53,316 nucleotides of DNA from Erysipelotrichaceae bacterium (lineage in GTDB: Bacteria; Bacillota_I; Bacilli_A; RFN20; CAG-826), in the NCBI GenBank assembly GCA_022777645.1, contig JALFFX010000059.1:1-53316 (forward strand), read 5' to 3'. Every line of letters starts with the position of its first letter. The stretch's first letter is position 1. Positions 10,787-19,837 of the stretch are shown here, piece by piece. The position numbers were made by a program, and so were the translations under genes. The notes below the pieces were generated by a model. It was not told the origin of the DNA, ran no database searches, and worked only from the letters and a program-made list of their open reading frames with translations.

Positions 10787-11257
10787 TTATTTGTGTTTAT
10801 TTTTAACATTTTGTAAGACAAATTCGATCATTTCTTTAATAGACATACTGCGTATGTCGTTTCTATCGCCTTTGAGATTAATTTTTTTGAATATTGATTT
10901 GTCATCAAAAGCAAGACCGATATAGATTTCGCCGACTTCTTTATTTCCTTTATCAACGCTTGGACCAGCGTTACCTGTAATTGAAAGGCAAACATCAACA
11001 TTTAAAGAAACCTTACCACCTTGTGCCATTTCAAGTGCGACTTCAGGCGAGACGACACTATATTTGTCGATTGTTTCTTTTTTAACATTTGCAAAACGAA
11101 TTTTTTCTTCAGCAGCATATGTTATTAAGCTTCCTTTATAAAAAGAAGAAACACCAGGATATGAAGTTAAAGTAGCAGCAAATAAACCACCAGTCATCGA
11201 TTCTACTGTGCCAAATGTTAAGTTGTTTTCTTTGAGTAATTTAATTAATCGTTCCAT
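10787..11257 (-). CDS. cinA: CinA C-terminal domain (competence/damage-inducible, nicotinamide-nucleotide amidohydrolase family)
   Basis: TFGTVESMTGGLFAATLTSYPGVSSFYKGSLITYAAEEK; stand-alone C-terminal domain upstream of recA. Confidence 0.88.
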   Translation of the reverse strand: MERLIKLLKENNLTFGTVESMTGGLFAATLTSYPGVSSFYKGSLITYAAEEKIRFANVKKETIDKYSVVSPEVALEMAQGGKVSLNVDVCLSITGNAGPSVDKGNKEVGEIYIGLAFDDKSIFKKINLKGDRNDIRSMSIKEMIEFVLQNVKNKHK

Positions 11258-11895
11258 TATTTTTTCAAGACATGACGATTTTGGATTATATAAATAATGC
11301 CGCTGACAAGTGACATAATTGTCGCTAGATAAAAGAAGATATTGGATATTTTTAATGGTTCGGGAAGTGCTCCATCAATATATGAAAATGGCCAATTGTT
11401 TAATAAAAGCATTGGAATAGCGACCATTTGAAAAACAGTTTTTATTTTGCCAAATATATTAGCAGCAATAACTTTTCCTTGTTCAACTGCAATCATACGC
11501 AACGCATCGACAACTAAATCACGGGCAATCATGACAATTACACAAATCATAAGAATAGTTAACATTGTTGAATCGTCTCTTTGATTTGGAGCGTACGCTT
11601 GAGGCACTAAAAGAAAAATCATAGTCGCATCATTGAGAAGTTTATCAGCAATAGGATCTAAAAATTTCCCAAAAGATGTAACTTGATTTAATTTACGGGC
11701 CAAATAACCATCGAGAAAATCAGTTAAAGCCGCAACAATAAAAACAATAGTAAAAATTAAATAAACTAAATTAATTTCGCTGCTACCAACATCTATCGCA
11801 ACAAAATCAGGAAAAAATGATAAAACAAGCATTGAAATAATCATGCATACAATTAAGACAATTCGAGAAATTGTAATTTTATTAGGTAAATTCAT
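11257..11895 (-). CDS. pgsA: CDP-diacylglycerol--glycerol-3-phosphate 3-phosphatidyltransferase
   Basis: NLPNKITISRIVLI; DFLDGYLARKLNQVTSFGKFLDPIADKLLN (CDP-alcohol phosphatidyltransferase signature). Confidence 0.93.
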   Translation of the reverse strand: MNLPNKITISRIVLIVCMIISMLVLSFFPDFVAIDVGSSEINLVYLIFTIVFIVAALTDFLDGYLARKLNQVTSFGKFLDPIADKLLNDATMIFLLVPQAYAPNQRDDSTMLTILMICVIVMIARDLVVDALRMIAVEQGKVIAANIFGKIKTVFQMVAIPMLLLNNWPFSYIDGALPEPLKISNIFFYLATIMSLVSGIIYIIQNRHVLKK

Positions 11896-11918
11896 CTTCT
11901 TTTCCTTTCTTTTTTTGA

Positions 11919-12256
11919 GTCCCGACCCGATAAGCCATGTTTTGTCGAGGGCAAAAATTTATCTATGCATTGCTGCATGCTGGCTTCGATTCAATTCTCT
12001 AGCCAACCTCCCCTACCAAATTTGGGTTTCTCGCTTGAGGGGTTTACCAACGTTTCATCCTAATATTTCTACTAGGCTCGTCTCTGTGGCACGTTAAGAA
12101 GCATCACCATGAACATAAGTTTTTAGGCTAGCCTCGCCGTTATGTACTCCTACATACCTGGCGTTATTTTTTCCGCCAGCACAATCACTACCTCCATCGC
12201 AGAAGGTGCGAGCATGGACTTTCCTCTAGTTTCCTAGCAATTGCCTGGGTCGGGTA
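11919..12256 (-). ncRNA. rnpB: RNase P RNA
   Basis: Minus strand contains GAGGAAAGTCCATGCTCGCAC and ACAGAGACGAG conserved cores, terminal helix CCCGACCC/GGGTCGGG; adjacent to gpsB as in Bacillus. Confidence 0.93.
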
Positions 12257-12259
12257 AAT

Positions 12260-12622
12260 CTATTTTATTTTTGTTGGATCTACGCCCATCTTGAATAAGT
12301 ATCTTTCGTACTTATCAATTTTTTCATATAACTGGATATTATCGAAATTGGCGCCTTTTTTATTTTTTACTGCATCTATTGTTTTTTTCATTCCACTTAT
12401 TTGAACTTCAAGTTCGCTGTTTTTGTCACGAAGAGTTTTGAATTTGCTTTCAAGTTCAGCGATATAATCTTTAGCTTCTTTGTAGAAATTTTCATAATAT
12501 CGTAAATCACTGATGACTTTATCAAGAGTGGAATCTACATGATATGCGTCATAGCCTTTTACATTTTTCTTGAATTTGAGATTCAACAAATCGTCCGCAC
12601 AGTAATTAAGTTTAACAGCCAT
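12260..12622 (-). CDS. gpsB: GpsB/DivIVA-domain cell division protein
   Basis: LNLKFKKNVKGYDAYHVDSTLDKVISDLRYYENFYKEA, C-terminal NIQLYEKIDKYERYLF; next to rnpB. Confidence 0.82.
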   Translation of the reverse strand: MAVKLNYCADDLLNLKFKKNVKGYDAYHVDSTLDKVISDLRYYENFYKEAKDYIAELESKFKTLRDKNSELEVQISGMKKTIDAVKNKKGANFDNIQLYEKIDKYERYLFKMGVDPTKIK

Positions 12623-12700
12623 ATTTTCTCCAGTGCTTTAATTATATTAAAACTCAATAAATAAAACAATCATCAACAGAACAATTTATACTTCACCTAA

Positions 12701-13990
12701 TTAATTTTTTAATGCAGTTATCGGAATAATATAAACTCCATCAGCATTTTTATATGCCATATTACCAGCACCATAAATAACACATTTCATTATTGGCTCT
12801 TTACCGCCATTATTAACTATATCTTTGCAAACTTTGATTAAATTGTTTGAGCCTTCTTCTGCTTTGTTTAATCCTAATTTTATTTCAATAGCACACCAAT
12901 TGCCGTCTTCAAGTTCTATAACTGCATCAATTTCATTATCTTTATAATCTTGATAGTGAAATAATTTGGCATTCATGGCTTGAGCATATATAGACAAATC
13001 TCTTTCAACCATTGCTTCAAACATGAAACCAAAAGTATTTAAATCATTCATCAGTTTCTTTGGTGTTAATTTAAGCATTGCGCATGCCATTGCAGGATCA
13101 GAAAAATGTCTTTTTTCCATTTGTTTAACACGTAAAGAAGATCTTATGTTCGGTGAAAATGGTTCTTGATTGTTAAACAAAAACATTCTATTAAACGCAT
13201 CTAAATATTTGGATAAAGTATTTTTGCTAATAGATGAATTATCGTTTTCAATTATGTCATTTAAAATGCTTTGATTAGAAACGGTTGTTGATTCGTTTCT
13301 AGCAAGTGATTTCAAAATAAGCTTTGCTTTATGTTCATTAAAATCAATATCTTTATTTATTTGTTTTAAATCTGTTTTAACAACATTCTCCATGTATCCT
13401 AGGGCTAATTCACCACAATCATTTACATTAACATTAATATTTCCAGGCCAGCCACCTCTAACAATTAAGTAGGATAGTTTTTCAAGAGTCGTCTCTTCTA
13501 ATATTTTTGATTCAAATTTATTTTCACATAAGTCTTTTAATGAAAATAATCCACTCGAATCACCGGATTCGTATAACGACATCGTATTCATTCTAATACT
13601 TTTGATTCTTCCTGTACCACTATGCAAAATGCCTTTATTAACTGGCGTTGAGGATCCCGTTAAAATTAGTTGACCCTTGCTACCACTTTTATCAACAAAC
13701 GCTCTTGTTGCATCCCATAATGCAGGAACTTCTTGCCATTCATCAATTAAGCGAGGAGCATCCCCTTTTAAAACGGTATAAGGTTCAAGTTCAGCTAACA
13801 TTCTATTAGAAAAATTCCCACTTGGATCGCCAACTAGAAATTCGCTATTAGCGTGATGTGATGATGTCCACGTTTTTCCACACCATTTAGGTCCTTCAAT
13901 ACAAATAGCGCCAAATATTCTTAAATCCCTTTTCACTTGTTTATCGACTATTCTGGCTTTATAAATAGAATCATTAGTTATTTTCTTCAT
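12701..13990 (-). CDS. ATP-binding protein, AAA_14 + DUF4143
   Basis: GPKWCGKTWTSSHHANSEF, LIDEWQEVPALWDATRAFVD, ILTGSSTP, C-terminal nuclease-like DYKDNEIDAVIELEDGNWCAIEIKLG. Confidence 0.87.
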   Translation of the reverse strand: MKKITNDSIYKARIVDKQVKRDLRIFGAICIEGPKWCGKTWTSSHHANSEFLVGDPSGNFSNRMLAELEPYTVLKGDAPRLIDEWQEVPALWDATRAFVDKSGSKGQLILTGSSTPVNKGILHSGTGRIKSIRMNTMSLYESGDSSGLFSLKDLCENKFESKILEETTLEKLSYLIVRGGWPGNINVNVNDCGELALGYMENVVKTDLKQINKDIDFNEHKAKLILKSLARNESTTVSNQSILNDIIENDNSSISKNTLSKYLDAFNRMFLFNNQEPFSPNIRSSLRVKQMEKRHFSDPAMACAMLKLTPKKLMNDLNTFGFMFEAMVERDLSIYAQAMNAKLFHYQDYKDNEIDAVIELEDGNWCAIEIKLGLNKAEEGSNNLIKVCKDIVNNGGKEPIMKCVIYGAGNMAYKNADGVYIIPITALKN

Positions 13991-14031
13991 AGCATCACAA
14001 CTCCTCTACGTTACTATTGTAAGTTTATTAA

Positions 14032-14123
14032 ACTGACCCATATTTGTCAAGATAACTGACCCATATTTGTCGAGATAACTGACCCATATTTTAGCTTTAT
14101 ACTGACCAAGATTTTTGATTTCG
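14032..14123. repeat. Four tandem 23-bp repeat units, consensus ACTGACCCATATTTGTCRAGATA
   Basis: Unit starts at 14032, 14055, 14078, 14101 (exact 23-bp spacing); first two units differ at one base, third and fourth decay in the 3' half. Confidence 0.9.
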
Positions 14124-14285
14124 CTTTATAATTTTATTCAAAAATATTTAAAAACAAACCCAATAAAACATTCGTGTTTCCTTAGAATACCACCGCCAAA
14201 CTAATTGAAAGCAAGATGATTCGAGACTAATTTTTAATATTTTTGCTAATCACAAAAAAATCTTTGCTATAATATTGAGCGAAAT

Positions 14286-15011
14286 ATGAAATATTTAGAA
14301 AAACATCTCAACAAACGTAAAGTCTTGTGCTTTCTTGACTTAGAAGGCACTCAATTTAGTCATGAAATGATCGCTCTTGGTGCAGTCAAAGTCGACATTA
14401 AAAAAGATGGCTCAATCAAAAAAATCCATAAAGGATACTATTCTCTTGTTAAAGCTAAAAATAAAATCGGAAAAATCGTTACTGATTTAACAGGCATCAC
14501 TGAAGCGATGGTCAAGCAAAATGGCAAATCACTTCGCGTTGTTATTTCCGAATTTAAAAAATACATGGGCAAAGATTTTAGCAAAACATTGTTTGTGACT
14601 TTCGGCTCTCATGATTTACGCATTTTGGCGCAATCACTTGCTTATAATCTTGATGCTCCAAAAGAAGAAATTCAATTGATGATTAAACACGGCTTTGATT
14701 TTAGCGAATTCATGAGCCAATATGTTCGCGATGATAATGGCAACACATATTCCCTTGCTAATAGTTTAAAATTATTCGGCGTTGATTTTGAAGGCACTCA
14801 ACACGATGCTTATGCAGACGCCCTTAATCTTGCTTATTTATATGATGCCTTTATTAAAAATAAAGACATATTAAAAAATGAATACAAAAAAGTGTTATAT
14901 AATTATCGACACATTCCAGCGCCAATTAAGGAATTATTAACAAATCTTAAAGAAGGCAAATCAATAACTCCTGAAATATTTGATCATCTTGTTGAGGAAG
15001 ATTTGCAATGA
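14286..15011 (+). CDS. DEDDh-type 3'-5' exonuclease (DnaQ-like)
   Basis: CFLDLEGTQFSHEMIALGAVKVD (DxE), FVTFGSHDLRIL, FEGTQHDAYADALNLAYL (HxAxxDA). Confidence 0.8.
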   Translation: MKYLEKHLNKRKVLCFLDLEGTQFSHEMIALGAVKVDIKKDGSIKKIHKGYYSLVKAKNKIGKIVTDLTGITEAMVKQNGKSLRVVISEFKKYMGKDFSKTLFVTFGSHDLRILAQSLAYNLDAPKEEIQLMIKHGFDFSEFMSQYVRDDNGNTYSLANSLKLFGVDFEGTQHDAYADALNLAYLYDAFIKNKDILKNEYKKVLYNYRHIPAPIKELLTNLKEGKSITPEIFDHLVEEDLQ

Positions 15012-15595
15012 TTTCGTATCCTAATGGCAAAATTTTTCGCCAAGCAAACATTAAAAAAGAAAGAAAACAAAACAATATAAAATATAAAGCCGGAAATCGC
15101 GGCATGGCCCTTGAAGATGATATTAATATCTCCAATAGTTTTTATGATGAAAAAGGACTTTGTCTTATTACAAAAAGACCAACTCCAATCAATGTCGTAA
15201 AAGTTGATTATTCAAAAGGTGCAACGATAACAAATGCATATTATGAAAAGCAATCAACTACTGACTATAACGGTATCTACAAATCTCGCTATATAGACTT
15301 TGAAGCGAAATCGACAAACAATAAATCTTCATTGCCGCTTAGTAATATTCCAAAACAACAAATTGAGCATTTAAAAAAAGTAATAACTCATGGTGGCATT
15401 GCCTTTTTTATCATCTCTTTTAATACAAGAAATGAGATATATTTTCTAGAAGCACAAAAAGTCATTGATTTTATCAAAAACGAAGATAGAAAATCATTGC
15501 CTTATGAATATATAAAAGAAAACGGGCATTTAATCGAACAAGGATATTTGCCACGTCTTGATTATTTAAAAATTATTGATAAATTGTATTTTTAA
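15008..15595 (+). CDS. recU: Holliday junction resolvase RecU
   Basis: NRGMALEDDINISN, YIDFEAKST, HLKKVITHGGIAFFIISF; ATGA overlap with upstream exonuclease. Confidence 0.93.
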   Translation: MISYPNGKIFRQANIKKERKQNNIKYKAGNRGMALEDDINISNSFYDEKGLCLITKRPTPINVVKVDYSKGATITNAYYEKQSTTDYNGIYKSRYIDFEAKSTNNKSSLPLSNIPKQQIEHLKKVITHGGIAFFIISFNTRNEIYFLEAQKVIDFIKNEDRKSLPYEYIKENGHLIEQGYLPRLDYLKIIDKLYF

Positions 15596-16212
15596 TTTGT
15601 TTTAGAACAATATTGTTTTAATTCGCATTCACTACATTTAGGATTTTTTGCTTTGCAAAAATAACGGCCAAACCATATGAGCTGGTGATTTGTTTTAACT
15701 AATCTTTCTGATGGAATAAATTTTGTAATTTTCTTTTCCATCACATCAAGCGAATCATTCTTTTTAACTAATTTTAATCTTTTGGAAATTCTTTGAACGT
15801 GGGTATCAAGCGCTAATAAAGGATAATTATACATTTCAGCTAAAAAGCAATTTTTTGTTTTATTACCAACACCTGGAAGAGCAGTTAATAAATTAGGATC
15901 TTGAGGAACAACACCATTATATTCATCAATTATTTTTGTGGCGATACCGATAACATTTCTTGCTTTTACTTTATACATTCCAATCGATGAAAGGATATTT
16001 TCTACATCTTTAATATCAGCATTTTTAAGCTGTTCTAAAGTAGGATATTTTGCAAACAAAAGCGCAGTCACTTTATTGACTGCCTTATCAGTTGTTTGAC
16101 TTGAAAGCATAATCGCAATCAAAAGTTCATAGTCTTTTGAATAATTTAGTTCGCAATGAGCGTTACTAAAATTCTTATCTAAATAAGAAAATAAAATATT
16201 TTTATCAATCAT
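15592..16212 (-). CDS. nth: Endonuclease III
   Basis: LIAIMLSSQTTDKAVNKV, LPGVGNKTKNCFLAE, ALDTHVQRISKRL, Cys cluster CKAKNPKCSECELKQYC; start placed at MIDKN (ORF track start 16278 would overlap dnaD by 74 nt). Confidence 0.94.
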   Translation of the reverse strand: MIDKNILFSYLDKNFSNAHCELNYSKDYELLIAIMLSSQTTDKAVNKVTALLFAKYPTLEQLKNADIKDVENILSSIGMYKVKARNVIGIATKIIDEYNGVVPQDPNLLTALPGVGNKTKNCFLAEMYNYPLLALDTHVQRISKRLKLVKKNDSLDVMEKKITKFIPSERLVKTNHQLIWFGRYFCKAKNPKCSECELKQYCSKTN

Positions 16213-16852
16213 CAATCCATTTGGCTTTAGCAACTTCAAGAAGCGATTCCATATCATCATCCCAAACTTCTTTAACATTGCTCATGCCAGTTTTTTCCAT
16301 ATCTTCTTTCGCTTTATATTGCACTAAAATGCGATCGACACTGCGAATTGTTTTTTTGCCTTTTGACAAAGCTTCATTTAATGCGCGAATAATTGTTTCA
16401 TCATCAAAACCATCATTAACCCATTCACCAATCATTGAAAATTCTAAAGGTGATAAGGTGCGGTTTAATTGTTTTTCAAACACTTCATATATATTTTTTA
16501 GATAAGCTGCTTTCTTTTCGCTAACTAAAGATTCTTGTTCTTTGCTCAAAGCAACTTGGAATGTTTCATAAAGTTTTTTATGAAGTGATTTTAAAGATAC
16601 TTTAACCTTTTTGCCCATGTCATATACAATCAAATCTCTTTCGAGCAAGGAGACAAGAATTTTATCGAGTTCTTTGCTAGAAATATTCATTTTCAAAGAT
16701 AATAAATCAGGCGTAATTAAAGTATTTTTTTGCTCTAATAAATGGTCAATCATTAAAATGACCATGACTTCATTTTCACTGAGTCTTAGTTTTTTATAAT
16801 ATTCTAATAATAAGTAGCGGAAGTCCAACGCTTCCATTTGAACACTGCTCAT
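16205..16852 (-). CDS. dnaD: DnaD-like replication initiation protein
   Basis: N-terminal winged helix, C-terminal FEKQLNRTLSPLEFSMIGEWVNDGFDDETIIRALNEA; syntenic with nth. Confidence 0.88.
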   Translation of the reverse strand: MSSVQMEALDFRYLLLEYYKKLRLSENEVMVILMIDHLLEQKNTLITPDLLSLKMNISSKELDKILVSLLERDLIVYDMGKKVKVSLKSLHKKLYETFQVALSKEQESLVSEKKAAYLKNIYEVFEKQLNRTLSPLEFSMIGEWVNDGFDDETIIRALNEALSKGKKTIRSVDRILVQYKAKEDMEKTGMSNVKEVWDDDMESLLEVAKAKWIDD

Positions 16853-16888
16853 AATAATAATGATACTAAAAAATTAATTTTTTAGCAG

Positions 16889-17500
16889 TTAATTTTTCAT
16901 TTTTCGCATTTCCTCATTGATTTTTTGAGGATTTAATTTATTAATTAAATGATAATTTTTTAAGATGGCATCGAGACTATTTTCATCAATCTCAAAGCCA
17001 AGTTTTTCCTTGAAGCGAAACGCTCTTAAGATGCGAAGAGGGTCTTCATTAATGCGCTTAACCGGATCACCGATAAATCTAATGATCTTATTTTTCAAAT
17101 CATCTTGACCATGACAATAATCGATAACATTATAGTCTTTATCTAAATATAAAGCGTTTATTGTAAAATCGCGCCTGACGAAATCTTTTTCTAACGAAGC
17201 AGTGAATTTTATGTGGTCTGGATGACGAGAATCAATGTATGATTCTTCTTCTCTTAATGTTGTGATATCGCATTTAACATTTTTGTATTTAAGTTTGACG
17301 CATCCATATTTTTCGAAACGATAATTCGCGTCAGGTAAAAATGATCTCATTTCACTAGGCAAAGCATCGCTAACGAAATCATAATCAAAAAATTCTTTGC
17401 CTAAAAGGTAATCGCGAACACTACCACCAACAAGAAATAGTTTGTATCCGTTTTTATTAAATAATTCCGCTAATTCATCAAATATTTCTAAATGTTGCAT
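16889..17500 (-). CDS. CCA-adding/tRNA nucleotidyltransferase-like protein, head domain only
   Basis: LFLVGGSVRDYLLGKEFFDYDFV, RRDFTINALYLD, EDPLRILRAFRFKEKLGF; only 203 aa. Confidence 0.8.
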   Translation of the reverse strand: MQHLEIFDELAELFNKNGYKLFLVGGSVRDYLLGKEFFDYDFVSDALPSEMRSFLPDANYRFEKYGCVKLKYKNVKCDITTLREEESYIDSRHPDHIKFTASLEKDFVRRDFTINALYLDKDYNVIDYCHGQDDLKNKIIRFIGDPVKRINEDPLRILRAFRFKEKLGFEIDENSLDAILKNYHLINKLNPQKINEEMRKMKN

Positions 17501-17520
17501 ATCACTATTTTATAAAGAAA

Positions 17521-17540
17521 ATGCTTCCAAAAGGAAGCAA
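17521..17540 (-). terminator. Rho-independent terminator of hup
   Basis: Minus strand TGCTTCC-TTTT-GGAAGCA followed by TTTTCTTT. Confidence 0.75.
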
Positions 17541-17561
17541 ATATTCTTATTTTAAAAATTA

Positions 17562-17834
17562 TTAATTGACTTTAGCTTTGAAATTCTTTGAAGGTCTAAA
17601 GGCAATTGTGGCTTTGCTTGGAATAGTAATAATTGCGCCATCAGATGGATTTGTGCCTTTTCTTTCTTTGCGAATTTTCTTTTCGAAAATACCAAATCCA
17701 GACAATTTAACGTCTTCGCCTTTGACGATTTCTTTTTCAATCATTGTCAAAAATTCATCGACAATTTCTTCAACATCAAAACGCGAAACATCGAGTTTTT
17801 CACTTATCTTTAAAATTAAATCTGCTTTATTCAT
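17562..17834 (-). CDS. hup: HU-family DNA-binding protein
   Basis: MNKADLILKISEKLDVSRFDVEEIVDEFLTMIEKEIVKGEDVKLSGFGIFEKKIRKERKGTNP; start corrected from 17900. Confidence 0.94.
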   Translation of the reverse strand: MNKADLILKISEKLDVSRFDVEEIVDEFLTMIEKEIVKGEDVKLSGFGIFEKKIRKERKGTNPSDGAIITIPSKATIAFRPSKNFKAKVN

Positions 17835-17859
17835 TATTTTTCCTCCAAGCTTACTAATA

Positions 17860-19167
17860 TTATACACGTTCTCTGAGGACAATTTCAATCGGCGTCCCAT
17901 CTAAATTGAAAGAATCGCGTAATCTATTTTCCAAATATCGCATATATGAAAAATGGGCGTATTTTGGTTTATTGACAAATAAGACAAATGTTGGTGGGCA
18001 GCTATTCGCCTGGTTTGCAAAATATATTTTTAAACGACCATGATTGAATTCAGGTGCTTCATTCATCATTTGGGCATCTTGTAAAACATCATTTAAAAGC
18101 GATGTTGGAATATGAGTGTCATATGCTTTATGAACTTTTTCAATGTATGTGAAAATATTGCTCACTTTTGATTTTGTTAATGCGGAAACAAAGATAATTG
18201 GGGCATAACTTAAAAATTGGAATTCTTTGCGAATTTTCTTCTCGTATTCTTTTTGAGTATTTTGATCTTTTTTTATTGTGTCCCATTTATTGACAACAAT
18301 AATAATTGCCTTTTTTCTATCAACAGCATAGCCGACAACATGTTTATCTTGTTCAATAATACCTTTTTCAGCATCGATAACAAAAAGGACGATTTCACTT
18401 CTATCAATGGCAGAAAGCGCTCTTAAAGCGGCATATTTATCAATGCTTTCATATATTTTTCCGCGTTTTTTAAGACCAGCAGTATCGATAACTACATAAT
18501 TGTTACCATCGCGAGAAAAAGGAGTGTCAACACTGTCGCGTGTTGTTCCTTCAATATTTGAAACAATAACTCTTTCTTGGTTAAGCAAAGCGTTAACTAA
18601 ACTTGATTTGCCAACATTAGGTCGACCGATTAACGAAAAAGTAATTTGATTTTCATATTCTTGTTCAACTTCATCAGGAATATAAGAAACGATTTTATCT
18701 AAAATATCACCAATGCCAATGCCGTGTTCACCACTTGTTGGAATTGGCTCTCCGAGTCCGAGAGCGTAAAATTCGCTTATTGATAAACTCATGTCAAAAT
18801 TATCAATTTTGTTAACTGCTAAAATTGTTTTCTTTTTTGCTTTATGAAGCATATTAGCAATTAAACGATCATCACTTGTTAAACCGCGTTTTCCGTCCCC
18901 GATAAAAACAATGATATCAGCTTCTTCAATCGCGATTTCTGCTTGCATGCGAATTTGTTCTTGAAATGGTCTATTTTTTACTTCGATTCCACCGGTGTCG
19001 ATCAATCGAAAAGACTTTCCAAGCCAGGATGTAGTTTCATATAAACGGTCACGAGTAATACCTGCTTGATCATCAACAATTGATCTTTTGCGACCGATGA
19101 TACGGTTAAAAATCGTTGATTTACCAACGTTTGGACTTCCAATTAAAGCAACGACTGCAAGTGCCAT
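17860..19167 (-). CDS. der: Ribosome biogenesis GTPase Der (EngA)
   Basis: Two tandem GTPase domains GSPNVGKSTIFNR and GRPNVGKSSLVNALL, KH-like C-terminus. Confidence 0.97.
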   Translation of the reverse strand: MALAVVALIGSPNVGKSTIFNRIIGRKRSIVDDQAGITRDRLYETTSWLGKSFRLIDTGGIEVKNRPFQEQIRMQAEIAIEEADIIVFIGDGKRGLTSDDRLIANMLHKAKKKTILAVNKIDNFDMSLSISEFYALGLGEPIPTSGEHGIGIGDILDKIVSYIPDEVEQEYENQITFSLIGRPNVGKSSLVNALLNQERVIVSNIEGTTRDSVDTPFSRDGNNYVVIDTAGLKKRGKIYESIDKYAALRALSAIDRSEIVLFVIDAEKGIIEQDKHVVGYAVDRKKAIIIVVNKWDTIKKDQNTQKEYEKKIRKEFQFLSYAPIIFVSALTKSKVSNIFTYIEKVHKAYDTHIPTSLLNDVLQDAQMMNEAPEFNHGRLKIYFANQANSCPPTFVLFVNKPKYAHFSYMRYLENRLRDSFNLDGTPIEIVLRERV

Positions 19168-19835
19168 TAAAATTCACCTACTTTATCTTTGATAATTTTT
19201 AACACAGCGGCGTGAACTTGTTCAATGCTCAATAAAGATGTATCGAGCAAGATTGAATCTTCAGCTGGTTTTAATGGAGCAAAGGCACGACTTGAATCGA
19301 TGCGATCGCGTTTTTCGACATCTTCAACAATTTCTTCATATGTGCAAGGAATGCCTTTTTCCATATTTTCTTTAAAGCGGCGATCAGCTCTTTCTTTAAC
19401 TGATGCGACCATAAATATTTTAACATCGGCATTAGGGAGAACGTATGTTCCAATATCTCTACCATCCATTACGACAGATTGAGACTCCGCCATTTTACGT
19501 TGTAATTCTACTAAAGCAAGACGAATATCTTTATAAGATGCGATATAAGAAACGTTTGAAGATACTTTTTGTTCACGAATAACTCGTGTGACATCTTTTC
19601 CAGAACACATAACTTTGCCATCAGGATATAAAACAATATCAACTTCTGGAATGAGTTTGACGCATTCTTTTTCGTTTTTTGGATCAACACCTTTGTCAAT
19701 GACATAAGATGTAAAAGCGCGATACATTGCACCGGTATCGATATAAGTAAAACCAAGCGATTTAGCGACAAGCTTTGAGATAGTGGATTTTCCGGCGGCA
19801 GCTGGTCCATCTATTGCAACAACAACACGTTTCAT
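19167..19835 (-). CDS. cmk: Cytidylate kinase
   Basis: MKRVVVAIDGPAAAGKSTISKLVAKSLGFTYIDTGAMYRA, VMDGRDIGTYVLPNADVKIFMVAS; start corrected from 19946. Confidence 0.96.
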   Translation of the reverse strand: MKRVVVAIDGPAAAGKSTISKLVAKSLGFTYIDTGAMYRAFTSYVIDKGVDPKNEKECVKLIPEVDIVLYPDGKVMCSGKDVTRVIREQKVSSNVSYIASYKDIRLALVELQRKMAESQSVVMDGRDIGTYVLPNADVKIFMVASVKERADRRFKENMEKGIPCTYEEIVEDVEKRDRIDSSRAFAPLKPAEDSILLDTSLLSIEQVHAAVLKIIKDKVGEF

Positions 19836-19837
19836 AA

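Noticed and set aside
11843-12097. 84-aa plus-strand ORF
   Set aside because: Lies across RNase P RNA and the pgsA 5' end on the opposite strand; no recognisable protein
15592-15595. 4-bp tail-to-tail overlap of recU and nth
   Set aside because: Common in compact genomes; no further structure seen
17566-17904. 112-aa plus-strand ORF over hup
   Set aside because: Antisense to HU; hydrophobic composition typical of antisense reading of AT-rich genes
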